DNA from: Extensimonas perlucida
GTDB taxonomy: Bacteria; Pseudomonadota; Gammaproteobacteria; Burkholderiales; Burkholderiaceae_C
DNA length: 64,000 nucleotides
Assembly (NCBI RefSeq): GCF_007655255.1
Contig: NZ_VMYE01000008.1
Span: forward strand, 86,640 to 150,639
Reading direction: 5' to 3'
The notes under the pieces are model-generated. The model saw nothing but the letters and a program-made list of their open reading frames with translations. It had not been told where the DNA came from and did not search any database. A program made the position numbers and the translations under genes. Position 1 is the stretch's first letter. Each line of letters begins with the position of its first letter. Below are positions 22,093 to 30,853 of this stretch, in pieces.

Positions 22093-23957
22093 TGTTAAGT
22101 TTGCAACAAAAATCCTGGCGTATGCGCGCAGGCATTGCCATTTTAGCTTGCTGCTTGACTTTGATGGTGGCATTAAATTATGCCGATATGCCATATCGAC
22201 TGGACGAGGGCGTGCGTGATGCGATGATCCGGATTTCTGCCCAGAAAACTCCAGAAACCCGGCTCGCAGTAATCGACATTGACGAGAAATCGCTCGCCGA
22301 GGTGGGTCCTTGGCCTTGGCCACGAGCTCGGATAGCGGATATGTTGGAGTCCCTGCTACTCGACGCTCATGTTCGGGCGATCGGTTTGGACATCGTTTTC
22401 GCGCAACGCGCCGACGACGATGGCGACACTAGATTAGCCACACTGGCAACCCATGCTCCCGTGACTCTGGCCCAGATTCTGGATTACACACCCCGTTTCC
22501 CTTCGCTGAATCAAGGGGTGCTGATAGGTGGACGTCCGGCAGGCAGCATTGTTGGAGCGGCGCATGCCCAAGGATATATCGGCAACCACGAGGGCCTCTC
22601 GATGGCAAAGTGTGTTGGCAACATTGGCTACATTCCAGACCGTGACGGCAGCTTAAGACATATTCCCATGCTCACTTTCTATGCGGGCGTCGAATATTTA
22701 AGTTTGTCACACATGCTGCTGGCATGCGCAAATATCAGTGACAATCCCTTTCGAAACATTCTTGCGAACAAAGAGGGGCTTTGGCGAATTCCTTACAGCT
22801 ATGCACAGGAATCCTACACGGTGATATCGGCATCAGATTTGCTGCATCAACGTATCCCGGTGGAAATCTTGAATGGGCGCTATGTATTGATTGGATCTTC
22901 CGCGCTAGGGCTCGGGGATCACGTGAGCACACCTTTGGCTCCAATGACTGCAGGTGTGATGGTGCACGCTGCCGTTTTATCGGGCCTACTGGACCTGCAG
23001 CAGGCAAATATCTCATGGCCAAGCAATGGCAACACCTGGCTGCTGCTCTGGTGCGCAATCACTTTCGGACTGCTACCCTGGGCTCTTTCGCGTATGTCTG
23101 CGCTGGCAGGCATAGCGCTTTTATTCGGCCAATCGCTGATTTGGTTGACGCTCGCCTTCATTGGCGTGCGCCAGCAGATTGAATTTTCAGTCACTGCTCC
23201 CTTGTGGGGCTACGGCATATTCCTGTTAATAGCCGTGCCCTTCGAATGGCGGCAATCGCAGCGGCATGGCCGCCAATTGCTGGCAATGCTTTCGCATTAT
23301 GTGGCACAACCTGTTCTGAACGAAATTGTACGTCAGGACTTTCGATACAGTCTGGAGCCAAGCCTGAAAGAGGTCACCGTTCTGGTAGCAGACATGGAGG
23401 GGTATACCAAATTGACTTCAACCATGTCTTTGCAAGATTCGGCTCAGTTAACCAAAGATTTCCTGGACTGCCTCACCCGCCCGGTGCTCGAGCATGGAGG
23501 TACTTTGGACAAATATTCAGGAGATGGTTTGGTGGCGTTCTGGGGCGCGCCACTTCCTTGTGAAAGACAAGCAGATGCGGCGGTTGATGCAGCGCTGCAA
23601 ATTTTGCAGGAAGTGCAGAGTCTTAATGAAAGACGCATTACTTCAGGGAAGCCCCCCGCTCGCGTACGTATTGGCATAGAAAATGGTTTGGCATTGGTGG
23701 GAGATTTAGGCACAAATTTTCGTAGCACCTATACTGCGGTAGGTGACTGCATCAATTTTGCCTCGCGTCTTGAAGCGGCGGCACTAAGTCTCGGAACCCC
23801 TTTGCTGATTGGCCCTAAGGCAGCAAAAAAATTATTTAGAGGTGGAATAATTTTATTAGGGCAAATCCATCTGCGCAACACAGACACAATAATCGAGGCG
23901 TTTACCTTTGAACCATTGATGACCAACTGCATTTCCGAAAATATTCCCTTGAGGTAA
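22092..23957 (+). CDS. CHASE2-domain adenylate cyclase, class III
   Basis: 621 residues. One N-terminal membrane helix is followed by a periplasmic CHASE2 sensor domain (VIDIDEKSLAEVGPWPWPR; GNIGYIPDRDGSLRHIPM; LIGSSALGLGDHVSTPL), three membrane helices at about 310-390, then the cyclase domain. Catalytic residues are present: Asp434 (VADMEGYT), Lys474 and Asp478 (DKYSGDG), Asp552 (VGDCINFASR), Asn555 and Arg559. Lys plus Asp specify adenine, so the product should be cAMP. ATG 22092 is chosen; a TTG at 22089 is also possible. It is the natural partner of the CRP-like protein 3 kb upstream. The signal sensed is unknown. Confidence 0.92.
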   Translation: MLSLQQKSWRMRAGIAILACCLTLMVALNYADMPYRLDEGVRDAMIRISAQKTPETRLAVIDIDEKSLAEVGPWPWPRARIADMLESLLLDAHVRAIGLDIVFAQRADDDGDTRLATLATHAPVTLAQILDYTPRFPSLNQGVLIGGRPAGSIVGAAHAQGYIGNHEGLSMAKCVGNIGYIPDRDGSLRHIPMLTFYAGVEYLSLSHMLLACANISDNPFRNILANKEGLWRIPYSYAQESYTVISASDLLHQRIPVEILNGRYVLIGSSALGLGDHVSTPLAPMTAGVMVHAAVLSGLLDLQQANISWPSNGNTWLLLWCAITFGLLPWALSRMSALAGIALLFGQSLIWLTLAFIGVRQQIEFSVTAPLWGYGIFLLIAVPFEWRQSQRHGRQLLAMLSHYVAQPVLNEIVRQDFRYSLEPSLKEVTVLVADMEGYTKLTSTMSLQDSAQLTKDFLDCLTRPVLEHGGTLDKYSGDGLVAFWGAPLPCERQADAAVDAALQILQEVQSLNERRITSGKPPARVRIGIENGLALVGDLGTNFRSTYTAVGDCINFASRLEAAALSLGTPLLIGPKAAKKLFRGGIILLGQIHLRNTDTIIEAFTFEPLMTNCISENIPLR

Positions 23958-24012
23958 TCAAAACTTACCCGAACACATAATCAACCGCCCATCTTGTCAT
24001 CAACATTTTAAA

Positions 24013-24804
24013 ATGAACATCATCAGGATCATGTGGCCATACCGAGATTTTATTCTCGGGAGCGTTCGACGCGAATTTGAGGCCCGCTATCGCAATTCAT
24101 TGCTTGGAACAGCCTGGGCAATATTGCAACCCCTATCAATGATTATCGTCTACACCTTGATATTTTCACAGATAATGAAGGCGAAATTGCCAGGAGTAAA
24201 CAACAGCCTTGGCTACAGCATCTACCTTTGCGCAGGAATAATACCCTGGGGACTTTTTTCCGAAATCATGCTTCGCGGGATTAATGTTTTTACAGAAAAT
24301 GCCAACACCTTAAAAAAAATAACCTTCCCGCACCTGTGCCTCCCCGCCATAATTATAGCAAGCTCCACGTTAAATTTTTCCATAATTTTCGGCATATTCA
24401 CGATCTTCTTGGCAACCACCGGCGGCCTATCGCACCCCGCTTACATGGCAACCATTCCGCTTACGATTTTGCTTTTATTTTTCGCCACCGGCTTGAGTCT
24501 ATCTCTGGGGGTATTAAATGTCTTCTTTCGAGATATTGGACATTTTTTTGGAATTGTGTTGCAATTTTGGTTTTGGCTCACCCCTGTCGTCTATCCATCG
24601 TCAGCAATCCCCGCAAGAGCCAGATGGATCATTGAAATGAATCCGGTAGCAATTATTGTCGAGGAATATCAGCGCATTTTGGTGCACATGCAATGGCCAC
24701 AATGGACCAGGCTAACGTATCCGATTGTCGCTGCAATTTTTTTATGCTGGATCGGTACACGCCTGCTTCGCCACCACGCGGGCGAAATGATCGACGAACT
24801 TTGA
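24013..24804 (+). CDS. wzm: Polysaccharide ABC transporter permease
   Basis: 263 residues of the ABC-2 family with about six membrane helices. Characteristic segments: RREFEARYRNSLLGTAW before the first helix, LQPLSMIIVYTLIF, FFRDIGHFF, FWFWLTPVVYP, and MNPVAIIVEEYQRIL; it ends HHAGEMIDEL. It exports the lipid-linked polysaccharide across the inner membrane together with the ATPase at 11205. The DNA is strikingly AT-rich with A and T homopolymers, unlike the flanking high-GC genes, which suggests recent acquisition. It is separated from the cyclase by 55 bases. The usual adjacent wzt is absent here. Confidence 0.93.
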   Translation: MNIIRIMWPYRDFILGSVRREFEARYRNSLLGTAWAILQPLSMIIVYTLIFSQIMKAKLPGVNNSLGYSIYLCAGIIPWGLFSEIMLRGINVFTENANTLKKITFPHLCLPAIIIASSTLNFSIIFGIFTIFLATTGGLSHPAYMATIPLTILLLFFATGLSLSLGVLNVFFRDIGHFFGIVLQFWFWLTPVVYPSSAIPARARWIIEMNPVAIIVEEYQRILVHMQWPQWTRLTYPIVAAIFLCWIGTRLLRHHAGEMIDEL

Positions 24805-24845
24805 GCGCAGCAAACGCGCCCGCTACAGACTCGCCTGCATCAGCT

Positions 24846-25007
24846 CTATGGCTGGCTGATCTTGTGTTTCCGCACATGCGCCTCCCAAGCCCGCTCATGC
24901 AGTGCCGACACCTCTTGGCGCCGCACAAACGGCCAAGTAGTCCCCGCAGCCATCCCCGACTCATACCCGAGCCGCAGCCATTGAAGTTCGGAATTTTTCG
25001 TGTGCAC
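24846..25007 (-). CDS. Possible small protein of unknown function
   Basis: A 53-codon frame from GTG 25007 to TAG 24846. Its conceptual product has a protein-like run (LQWLRLGYESGMAAG, then WPFVRRQEVSALHERAW) that is rich in Trp, Arg and Glu and looks amphipathic. No ribosome site is obvious. It may be a real small gene or the remnant tail of a lost gene at the island edge. I do not recognise a family. Confidence 0.3.
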   Translation of the reverse strand: MHTKNSELQWLRLGYESGMAAGTTWPFVRRQEVSALHERAWEAHVRKHKISQP

Positions 25008-25134
25008 GGTACTTTTCGCCCCGGTGGCCTGCCCTCCCGCAGAGCTGTTTTTTCGCCCGACCCTTGTCGACTTTCATCTTTTTTCACCGACTTTTCGCGC
25101 CACCGCTCTATCATCGCTGCGGCCATGGCGCCAA

Positions 25135-25152
25135 CGCCCCTCTTAAGGGGCG
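25135..25152. other. Short inverted repeat
   Basis: CGCCCCT and AGGGGCG around a four-base loop, 77 bases before the dehydrogenase start. No proper T tract follows on either strand, so it is only a weak terminator candidate or an operator-like palindrome. Confidence 0.35.
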
Positions 25153-25228
25153 CTATTTATCCTGCACCATGCCTGCGGCACCCTGAATCCGACGGGCGCC
25201 GCGATTTTTGTTGACGAAAGGATTTTTC

Positions 25229-26077
25229 ATGAGCATCCAAACCATAGGCATCATTGGTGCCGGCACCATGGGCAACGGCATTGCGCAGGTCTGCGCCGTG
25301 GCGGGGCTGCGCGCCGTCATGGTCGATATTTCCGAGGCAGCCGTGCAAAAGGGCCTGGCGACCATCGCGGGCAGCCTGGAGCGCCTGGTCAAGAAAGAAA
25401 AGATCAGCGCCGCCGACAAGGACGCGGCGCTTTCTCGCATCCAGACTTCGACGCAGTATGAGGCGCTGCAGCAGGCGCAGCTCGTGGTCGAGGCAGCGAC
25501 CGAAAACTACGACATCAAGGTCAAAATCCTGCAGCAGGTGGACAAGCTCGTCGGCCCCGAGGTCATCCTGGCGTCGAACACGTCTTCGATTTCGATTACG
25601 CAGCTGGCCGCCGTCACGGGCCGCCCGGACAGGTTCATAGGCATGCACTTTTTCAACCCCGTGCCCGTGATGGCGCTGGTGGAGATCATCCGCGGGGTGC
25701 AGACCAGCGACGCCACGCACGATGTCGTGCAGGCCCTCGCGCGCCAACTCGGCAAGTCGCCGATCACGGTGAAGAACGCGCCGGGCTTCGTGGTCAACCG
25801 CATTCTCGTGCCCATGATCAACGAAGCCTTCTTCGTGCTCGCCGAGGGTTTGGCGACGCCCGAGGACATAGACGCCGGCATGCGCCTGGGCTGCAACCAC
25901 CCGATTGGGCCGCTCGCGCTGGCCGACATGATCGGGCTAGACGTGTGCCTCGCGGTGATGGAAGTCTTTTTGAAAGAATTTGGCGACAGCAAATACCGCC
26001 CCTGCCCGCTGCTCAAGGAACTGGTCGCCGCCGGCCACCTGGGCCGCAAGACAGGCCGCGGCGTTTATCACTATTGA
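25229..26077 (+). CDS. 3-hydroxybutyryl-CoA dehydrogenase (PaaH/Hbd type)
   Basis: 282 residues, the usual length. The NAD site is GIIGAGTMGNGIAQ, then ASNTSSISIT, the catalytic His lies in GMHFFNPVPVMALVEII, and the C-terminal domain has KNAPGFVVNRIL and GCNHPIGPLALADMIGLD. It interconverts 3-hydroxyacyl-CoA and acetoacetyl-CoA with NAD(P) in fatty-acid, aromatic or PHB-linked metabolism. ATG 25229 has a GAAAGG site. It is monocistronic in appearance and convergent with the acyl-CoA ligase operon. Confidence 0.93.
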   Translation: MSIQTIGIIGAGTMGNGIAQVCAVAGLRAVMVDISEAAVQKGLATIAGSLERLVKKEKISAADKDAALSRIQTSTQYEALQQAQLVVEAATENYDIKVKILQQVDKLVGPEVILASNTSSISITQLAAVTGRPDRFIGMHFFNPVPVMALVEIIRGVQTSDATHDVVQALARQLGKSPITVKNAPGFVVNRILVPMINEAFFVLAEGLATPEDIDAGMRLGCNHPIGPLALADMIGLDVCLAVMEVFLKEFGDSKYRPCPLLKELVAAGHLGRKTGRGVYHY

Positions 26078-26146
26078 GGCCGGGCTGCGCCGCATCGCTC
26101 CGGCATCCGGCGCGACGCGACCCGCGACCCGCTACCCGCTACCCGC

Positions 26147-26467
26147 TCAGTACCCTATCGTCAGGCTGGGCACATCCACGCGCACGATGGGCCGGCCGAG
26201 CAAGGCGCAGGTCGCGCGCGCGAAGTTCATGGCCCATTCGCGGTGCTCGGGTTTGGAGAAGTAGTCTTCCCCCGCGGCCTGGGCCACCGTGAGCACTTTG
26301 TCCACGCTCAAGACCTTGCCCACGGAGCGGATGATTTCGCAGTCGAAGGCCTTGAACTGCGCATCGAACCAAGCCCGCGCGGCTTCTATGTCCATGGGCT
26401 GCGCGTCGCGCAATTCGAAACGGTATTTGGCGGTTTCGCCCCAGCTCACATCGACTTCATTGTGCAT
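26147..26467 (-). CDS. Conserved hypothetical protein downstream of acyl-CoA ligase
   Basis: 106 residues, soluble, starting MHNEVDVSWGETAKYRFELRD-like sequence and ending VDVPSLTIGY. Recognisable features are an Asp/Glu-rich N-terminal half and a single Cys in FDCEIIRSVG. No family was recognised. It lies 35 bases after the acyl-CoA ligase gene on the same strand and is probably the last gene of that operon, so a role in the same catabolic route is plausible. Confidence 0.7.
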   Translation of the reverse strand: MHNEVDVSWGETAKYRFELRDAQPMDIEAARAWFDAQFKAFDCEIIRSVGKVLSVDKVLTVAQAAGEDYFSKPEHREWAMNFARATCALLGRPIVRVDVPSLTIGY

Positions 26468-26502
26468 TTTTGCTCCTCGTAAATAACAAATAGAAATGGG
26501 TC

Positions 26503-28098
26503 TTAGCTGATGGCAGGTTTGTCGGCGCCGATGATGCCGCTGCGCAGCTCGCGCTTGAGCACCTTGCCCGTGGCCGTGCGCGGCAGCGCAGGCACCAGCA
26601 CCATCTGCTTCGGGATTTTGAAGTGCGCCAGCTTGCCTTCACAAAAAGCGCGCACTTCTTCAAGCGTGAGCTGCACGCCCTCTTTCAAGGCCACCACGAG
26701 CATGGGTACCTCGCCCCATTTTTCGTCGGGCACGCCGATGACCGCGGCCTCGCGCACGGCCGGGTGGCGGTAGATGACCTGCTCGACCTCGGTCGGATAG
26801 ACGTTTTCCCCGCCCGAGATCAGCATGTCCTTGATGCGATCGACGATGTAGTAAAAGCCTTCCTCGTCCTGGCGCGCAAGGTCGCCGCTGTGGAACCAGC
26901 CGTTGCGAAAGGCCTCTGCCGTGGCCTCGGGACGGTTCCAGTAGCCCACGAAGATGTTCGGGCCGCGCAGCACCAGCTCGCCCGTCTCGCCCTGGCGCAC
27001 GTCCTGGTCGTTGGCATCGACAAGGCGCATCTGCACGTGCGTGAGCGGCTTGCCGACCGAGCCGTTTTTGCGCAGGGTGTCGCGGCTGCCGAGGAAGCAG
27101 GCATTGGGCGCCGTTTCGGTCATGCCAAAGCCTTCGAGGAAGCACAGGCCGCGCTTTTGGAAAAACTCGATCACCGTGATCGGGCAAGGTGCCCCGCCCG
27201 ACATGAGCACGCGCAGCGAAGAGAGGTCGTACTGGTCGATGTCGGGCATCTGGCTGATCGCAAGCCACATCGCGGGCACGAGGAACAGGGTGGTGATGCG
27301 CTCGCGCTGCACCAGGCTGAGCGTTTCGGCGGGGGTGAAGTGCGGGTGCATGATCACCTTCGCGCCTTTGTAGATCGCGGGCAGGGTGTGGATGTTGAGC
27401 CCGCCGATGTGAAACATGGGCGCCACCGTGAGCACGATGTCGTCGCTGTTGAGACCGGCTTCGCTGAGCAGCAGGTTGAAGGCGTTCCAGGTGGTGTTGC
27501 CGTGGCTCAGCAATGCACCCTTGGGCCGGCCGGTCGTGCCCGAGGTATACATCATGAGGTGCGGATCGTTTTGCGTGACGGGCGTGCGCTGCGCGGGTGG
27601 CTGGGCCGCGGCAAGCGCTTGCTCGTAATCCGCGTCGCCGGGCATGGGTGCGCCCGAGCCCGGCACGTAAAACGCATGGGCCAGCGGTGTGTTGTGCCGG
27701 ATCGGCGCCACCAGCGGCGTGAACTGACAGTGGTACACCAGCACCTGCGCGCCGCAGTCGCCCAAGATGAATTCCACCTCGGCCGGGCTCAGGCGGAAGT
27801 TGATGGGCACGGCGATGGCGCCCAGGCGTGCGCAGGCAAACAGGGTTTCGAGAAATTCATTGCCGTTGAGCAGCAGCATTGCGACCCGGTCGCCCTTGCG
27901 CACCCCGCGCGCCACGAGCACGCCGGCCATGCGGTCTACGCGCCCCAGCAGCTGGGCATAGGTAAGCCGCAGCTCGCCCACGACCAGCGCCTCCTGGTCG
28001 GCGTGGTGCAGCGCGTGGTAGTCGAGCCAGTCTCCTATGCCACCGACACGGTGGACTTCGTCGTTGGGCGGATCAACCCCAGGGTTTGTCATGGTCAT
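26503..28098 (-). CDS. AMP-forming acyl-CoA synthetase
   Basis: 531 residues of the ANL superfamily. Motifs: YTSGTTGRPKGALLSH (AMP-binding P-loop), FGMTETAPN, YWNRPEATAEAF, GWFHSGDLARQDEEGFYYIVDR, and the C-terminal catalytic Lys region PRTATGKVLKREL. It activates a carboxylic acid to its CoA thioester using ATP. Substrate chain length cannot be read from sequence. It lies between a MaoC-type gene and a hypothetical gene on the same strand, with an iron alcohol dehydrogenase at the head of the cluster, so a short catabolic operon is likely. Confidence 0.93.
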   Translation of the reverse strand: MTMTNPGVDPPNDEVHRVGGIGDWLDYHALHHADQEALVVGELRLTYAQLLGRVDRMAGVLVARGVRKGDRVAMLLLNGNEFLETLFACARLGAIAVPINFRLSPAEVEFILGDCGAQVLVYHCQFTPLVAPIRHNTPLAHAFYVPGSGAPMPGDADYEQALAAAQPPAQRTPVTQNDPHLMMYTSGTTGRPKGALLSHGNTTWNAFNLLLSEAGLNSDDIVLTVAPMFHIGGLNIHTLPAIYKGAKVIMHPHFTPAETLSLVQRERITTLFLVPAMWLAISQMPDIDQYDLSSLRVLMSGGAPCPITVIEFFQKRGLCFLEGFGMTETAPNACFLGSRDTLRKNGSVGKPLTHVQMRLVDANDQDVRQGETGELVLRGPNIFVGYWNRPEATAEAFRNGWFHSGDLARQDEEGFYYIVDRIKDMLISGGENVYPTEVEQVIYRHPAVREAAVIGVPDEKWGEVPMLVVALKEGVQLTLEEVRAFCEGKLAHFKIPKQMVLVPALPRTATGKVLKRELRSGIIGADKPAIS

Positions 28099-28161
28099 CT
28101 CCTTTGATGATTTTTTGGATTGTGCAACATGCCTTCGCGCGGCATTCCGCGCGGCGGCGAT

Positions 28162-28662
28162 TCAATCCGTGCGCCCGGCGAGCAGCCGTGTAGCGGTGTA
28201 GCTCATGACCTGCGTGCCGTGCTGGTTGAACACGTCGATGCGCGAAGTCACCACGGCGCGGCCGCTACGGGAGGTCGGGCGGATGCCGGTGACCTCGACC
28301 ACGGCCTCGATGCTGTCGCCCACGCAGACCGGCGCGAGGATTTTTTGCTGCATTTCGAGCAACGCGAGCCCCGTACCCTGGATCATGGTCTGCGCGAGAA
28401 AGCCCTCGATCAGCACGTAGGTGAGCGCCGCGGGCACGGGCCGGCCCGAAATCGCGCCGCCTTCATAGGTGGTGTCGATGAAGATGACTTCGAGCATGCC
28501 GCTGGTGCCGATGAAGTTGACCAGATCGGTTTCGGTGACGGTGCGGCGGAAGGTGCGCAGGCGCTGGCCGACTTGCAAGTCTTGCCAGAAAAAGCCGCGC
28601 CCGAGCTGCGGCAGTGTGCGATCGGGGCCGGCGGGGGCTGGGGTTGCTGAGGCTTGGCTCAT
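28162..28662 (-). CDS. MaoC-like hotdog dehydratase/hydratase
   Basis: 166 residues forming one hotdog domain: QDLQVGQRLRTFRRTVTETDLVNF at the N-terminus, GRPVPAALTYVLIEGFLAQ for the central helix, and VGDSIEAVVEVTGIRPTSRSGRAVV for the strands. MaoC proteins hydrate enoyl-CoA or related thioesters. The usual Asp-x-x-x-His catalytic pair is not clearly present in the TETDLVNFIG segment, so the activity is less certain. It lies 63 bases upstream of the acyl-CoA synthetase gene and 19 bases after the alcohol dehydrogenase gene, consistent with co-transcription. Confidence 0.85.
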   Translation of the reverse strand: MSQASATPAPAGPDRTLPQLGRGFFWQDLQVGQRLRTFRRTVTETDLVNFIGTSGMLEVIFIDTTYEGGAISGRPVPAALTYVLIEGFLAQTMIQGTGLALLEMQQKILAPVCVGDSIEAVVEVTGIRPTSRSGRAVVTSRIDVFNQHGTQVMSYTATRLLAGRTD

Positions 28663-28681
28663 CAGGTCTCCTTTTTTGTTT

Positions 28682-29830
28682 TTACATCGAAGCCTGCAGC
28701 ATAGCGCGGTAGTCGTCGGCGCTCGCGAGGCGCGGGTTGGTCTGGTGGCAGTGGTCGGCGAGCGCGCCGCGGATCACGGCGTCGAACTGTTCGGGTTTTA
28801 CGCCCAGGGCTGCGAGCCCGGTGGGCAGACCCAGGCGTGCGTTCATGGCGCGCAGCGCGGCGGGGATGTCGTCCGCGCTCGCCAGGCCCATGGCCTGCGC
28901 CATGCGCTCCATGCGCCGCTCCTGCTGCACGCTGGGGCTCGCGGCGTTGAATACGACCACGGCGGGCAGAAAAATGGCGTTGAGCGTGCCGTGGTGCAGG
29001 TGTGGGCTCAGGCCGCCGAGGCTGTGGCTCAGCGAATGCACGCAGCCCAGGCCTTTCTGGAAAGCGAGCGCGCCCTGCATGCTCGCGCTCATCATTTGCA
29101 AGCGCGCCGTGCGGTTCTGGCCATCGCGCGTGGCGGCTTCGATATGCGCCCAGCCGCGCGCGAGGCCGTCGAGCGCGATGCCGTCAGCGGGTGGGTTGAA
29201 GGCCGCCGACATAAAAGTTTCCATGCAGTGTGCGATCGCGTCCATGCCTGTGGCGGCCGTGAGGCCGGGCGGCAGGCCCAGCGTGAGTTCGGGGTCGCAG
29301 ATGGCCGCGCGCGGCACCAGGTGCCACGAGTGAAAGCCGAGCTTGCGCCGGTCTTCGACGATGAGGATGGCGCCACGCGCCACCTCGCTGCCCGTACCGC
29401 TCGTGGTGGGCACGGCGATCACGGGCGCCACGCGGTCGGTGATGCGCGGCGAGCCGCCCTCGATGGTGGCGTAGTGCACCAGCGGCCCCGGGTGCGTGGC
29501 AGCGATGGCGATGCCCTTGGCGCAGTCGATCGCCGAGCCACCGCCCACGGCGATCAGGCCGTCGCACTGGTGCGCGCGGTACAGCTGCACGGCCACGCGC
29601 ACGGCGGCCTCGGTGGGGTTGGAGGGCGTCTGGTCGAACACCGTGACGGGCAAACCACCCTGCGGCGACTGCAGCGCCGCCAAGGCTTTGTCCAGCACGC
29701 CGGCAGCGCGCACGCCGGCGTCCGTGACCACGAGCGGGCGTGTGATGCCCACGCGCGCGCACTCCTGCGGCAGCAGGCGCACGGCGCCGAAGTCGAATTG
29801 AATCTGGGTGACGTAGTAGATGGAAGCCAT
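28682..29830 (-). CDS. Iron-containing alcohol dehydrogenase
   Basis: 382 residues. NAD-binding GGGSAIDCAKGIA and PTTSGTGSEV are present. The metal ligands are in DAIAHCMETFM and the VHSLSHSLGG/SPHLHHG stretch (Asp and three His). It oxidises or reduces an alcohol/aldehyde, or possibly maleylacetate-type substrates, with NAD. ATG 29830 begins a typical N-terminus; ATG 29839 would add three residues. It is the first gene of the minus-strand operon and is divergent from the exported hydratase-like gene with about 90 bases between them. Confidence 0.9.
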   Translation of the reverse strand: MASIYYVTQIQFDFGAVRLLPQECARVGITRPLVVTDAGVRAAGVLDKALAALQSPQGGLPVTVFDQTPSNPTEAAVRVAVQLYRAHQCDGLIAVGGGSAIDCAKGIAIAATHPGPLVHYATIEGGSPRITDRVAPVIAVPTTSGTGSEVARGAILIVEDRRKLGFHSWHLVPRAAICDPELTLGLPPGLTAATGMDAIAHCMETFMSAAFNPPADGIALDGLARGWAHIEAATRDGQNRTARLQMMSASMQGALAFQKGLGCVHSLSHSLGGLSPHLHHGTLNAIFLPAVVVFNAASPSVQQERRMERMAQAMGLASADDIPAALRAMNARLGLPTGLAALGVKPEQFDAVIRGALADHCHQTNPRLASADDYRAMLQASM

Positions 29831-29923
29831 GGTGCCCAAGCGAAAATGCCGATGAACGAAAGTGCGCGCCGGATTACGGTAGCCTGCTGCACTCCCCTTT
29901 CACTTTACAACCAGGAGACACCC

Positions 29924-30793
29924 ATGCGACCCCGACAAACCCTCATTGCCCTCGCCTTGGCCGTCGCCTGCGCGACAGGCGCGCAGGCCGAATGCCTGAG
30001 CGACGCCCAGGTGGCAGACCTCACGGCCCACTACCTCGCCAGGACGCCCGCGCCCAACCCCGAGAAACTGTCCGAGGCCGATGCCGCGTGCACGCGCGCC
30101 AAGTTCGATGCGCAACTCGAAAAGCACTTGGGCAAGGTGATCGGCTACAAGGCCGCGCTCACGAACCCTGCGGTGCAGCAGCGCTTTGGCACCAAACAGC
30201 CGGTCTGGGGCAAGCTCTACGAAGGGATGGTGCTGCCCAACGGCGCCACGGTGGAAGCCGCCTTCGGCGCGCGGCCGTTGTTCGAGGCCGACATGCTGGT
30301 GCGCGTGCGCAGCAATGCCGTGAACCAGGCGAAAACGCCGATGGAGGTGCTGCAGGCCATAGACCAGGTGATTCCGTTCATCGAGCTGCCCGATCTGCTC
30401 GTGCAAGCTCCGCCCCGGCTCGACGGCGCGGGCGTGGCGGCGATCAACGCCGGCGCGCGCCTGGGTGTGGCTGGAACCCCGCTGCCCGTGCCCGCCTTCC
30501 GCGCTGAGCGCTACGCGCTGCTCGACGCCCTGCGCGATATGGATGTGATAGTGGCTGACGCTGATGGCAAGCGCATTGGTGGCGGAAAAGGCAGTGAAAT
30601 CCTGGGCCACCCGCTGAATGCCGTGGTGTGGCTGGCGCAGGCGCTTGCGCAGGAAGGACTCGCGCTGCAGCCGGGCGACCTGGTCAGCCTCGGCTCGTTC
30701 TCGGCGCTGCAACCGCCCAAGCCGGGGCTGACCGTGACGGTGCGCTACGAGGGCCTCAGCGGCGCCGCGCCCGTGCAGGTGCAGTTCAAATAA
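29924..30793 (+). CDS. Exported protein of the 2-keto-4-pentenoate hydratase (MhpD/FAH-like) family
   Basis: 289 residues. A clear signal peptide (TLIALALAVACATGAQA before ECL) is followed by a hydratase-like body: GYKAALTNPAVQQRFG, LFEADMLVRV, IPFIELPDL, INAGARLGVAG, GKGSEILGHPLNAVVWLA, and GDLVSLGSFSA. The family is normally cytoplasmic and acts in meta-cleavage of aromatics, so a periplasmic member is unusual. ATG 29924 follows a CAGGAG site. Metal-binding Glu residues are plausible in the FEAD and IELPD segments. Its role may be unrelated to aromatics; some exported homologues are annotated only as hydratases. Confidence 0.85.
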   Translation: MRPRQTLIALALAVACATGAQAECLSDAQVADLTAHYLARTPAPNPEKLSEADAACTRAKFDAQLEKHLGKVIGYKAALTNPAVQQRFGTKQPVWGKLYEGMVLPNGATVEAAFGARPLFEADMLVRVRSNAVNQAKTPMEVLQAIDQVIPFIELPDLLVQAPPRLDGAGVAAINAGARLGVAGTPLPVPAFRAERYALLDALRDMDVIVADADGKRIGGGKGSEILGHPLNAVVWLAQALAQEGLALQPGDLVSLGSFSALQPPKPGLTVTVRYEGLSGAAPVQVQFK

Positions 30794-30853
30794 CCAAACC
30801 AACAAATAGCCAAACAACGACCAGCCCCCACATCGGCCCGTGCGGCCAAACCC

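Larger units (their letters stand above)
24805..25228. other. 424-bp intergenic region closing the polysaccharide locus
   Basis: Sequence returns to higher GC after wzm. It contains a possible 53-codon minus-strand ORF, a short 7-bp hairpin at 25135-25152 and presumably the promoter of the following dehydrogenase. No other feature was recognised. Confidence 0.6.

Noticed and set aside
26110..26150. Short tandem CGCTACC-like repeats after the dehydrogenase gene
   Set aside because: Only three or four imperfect units in a 69-base gap; no array structure or likely function.
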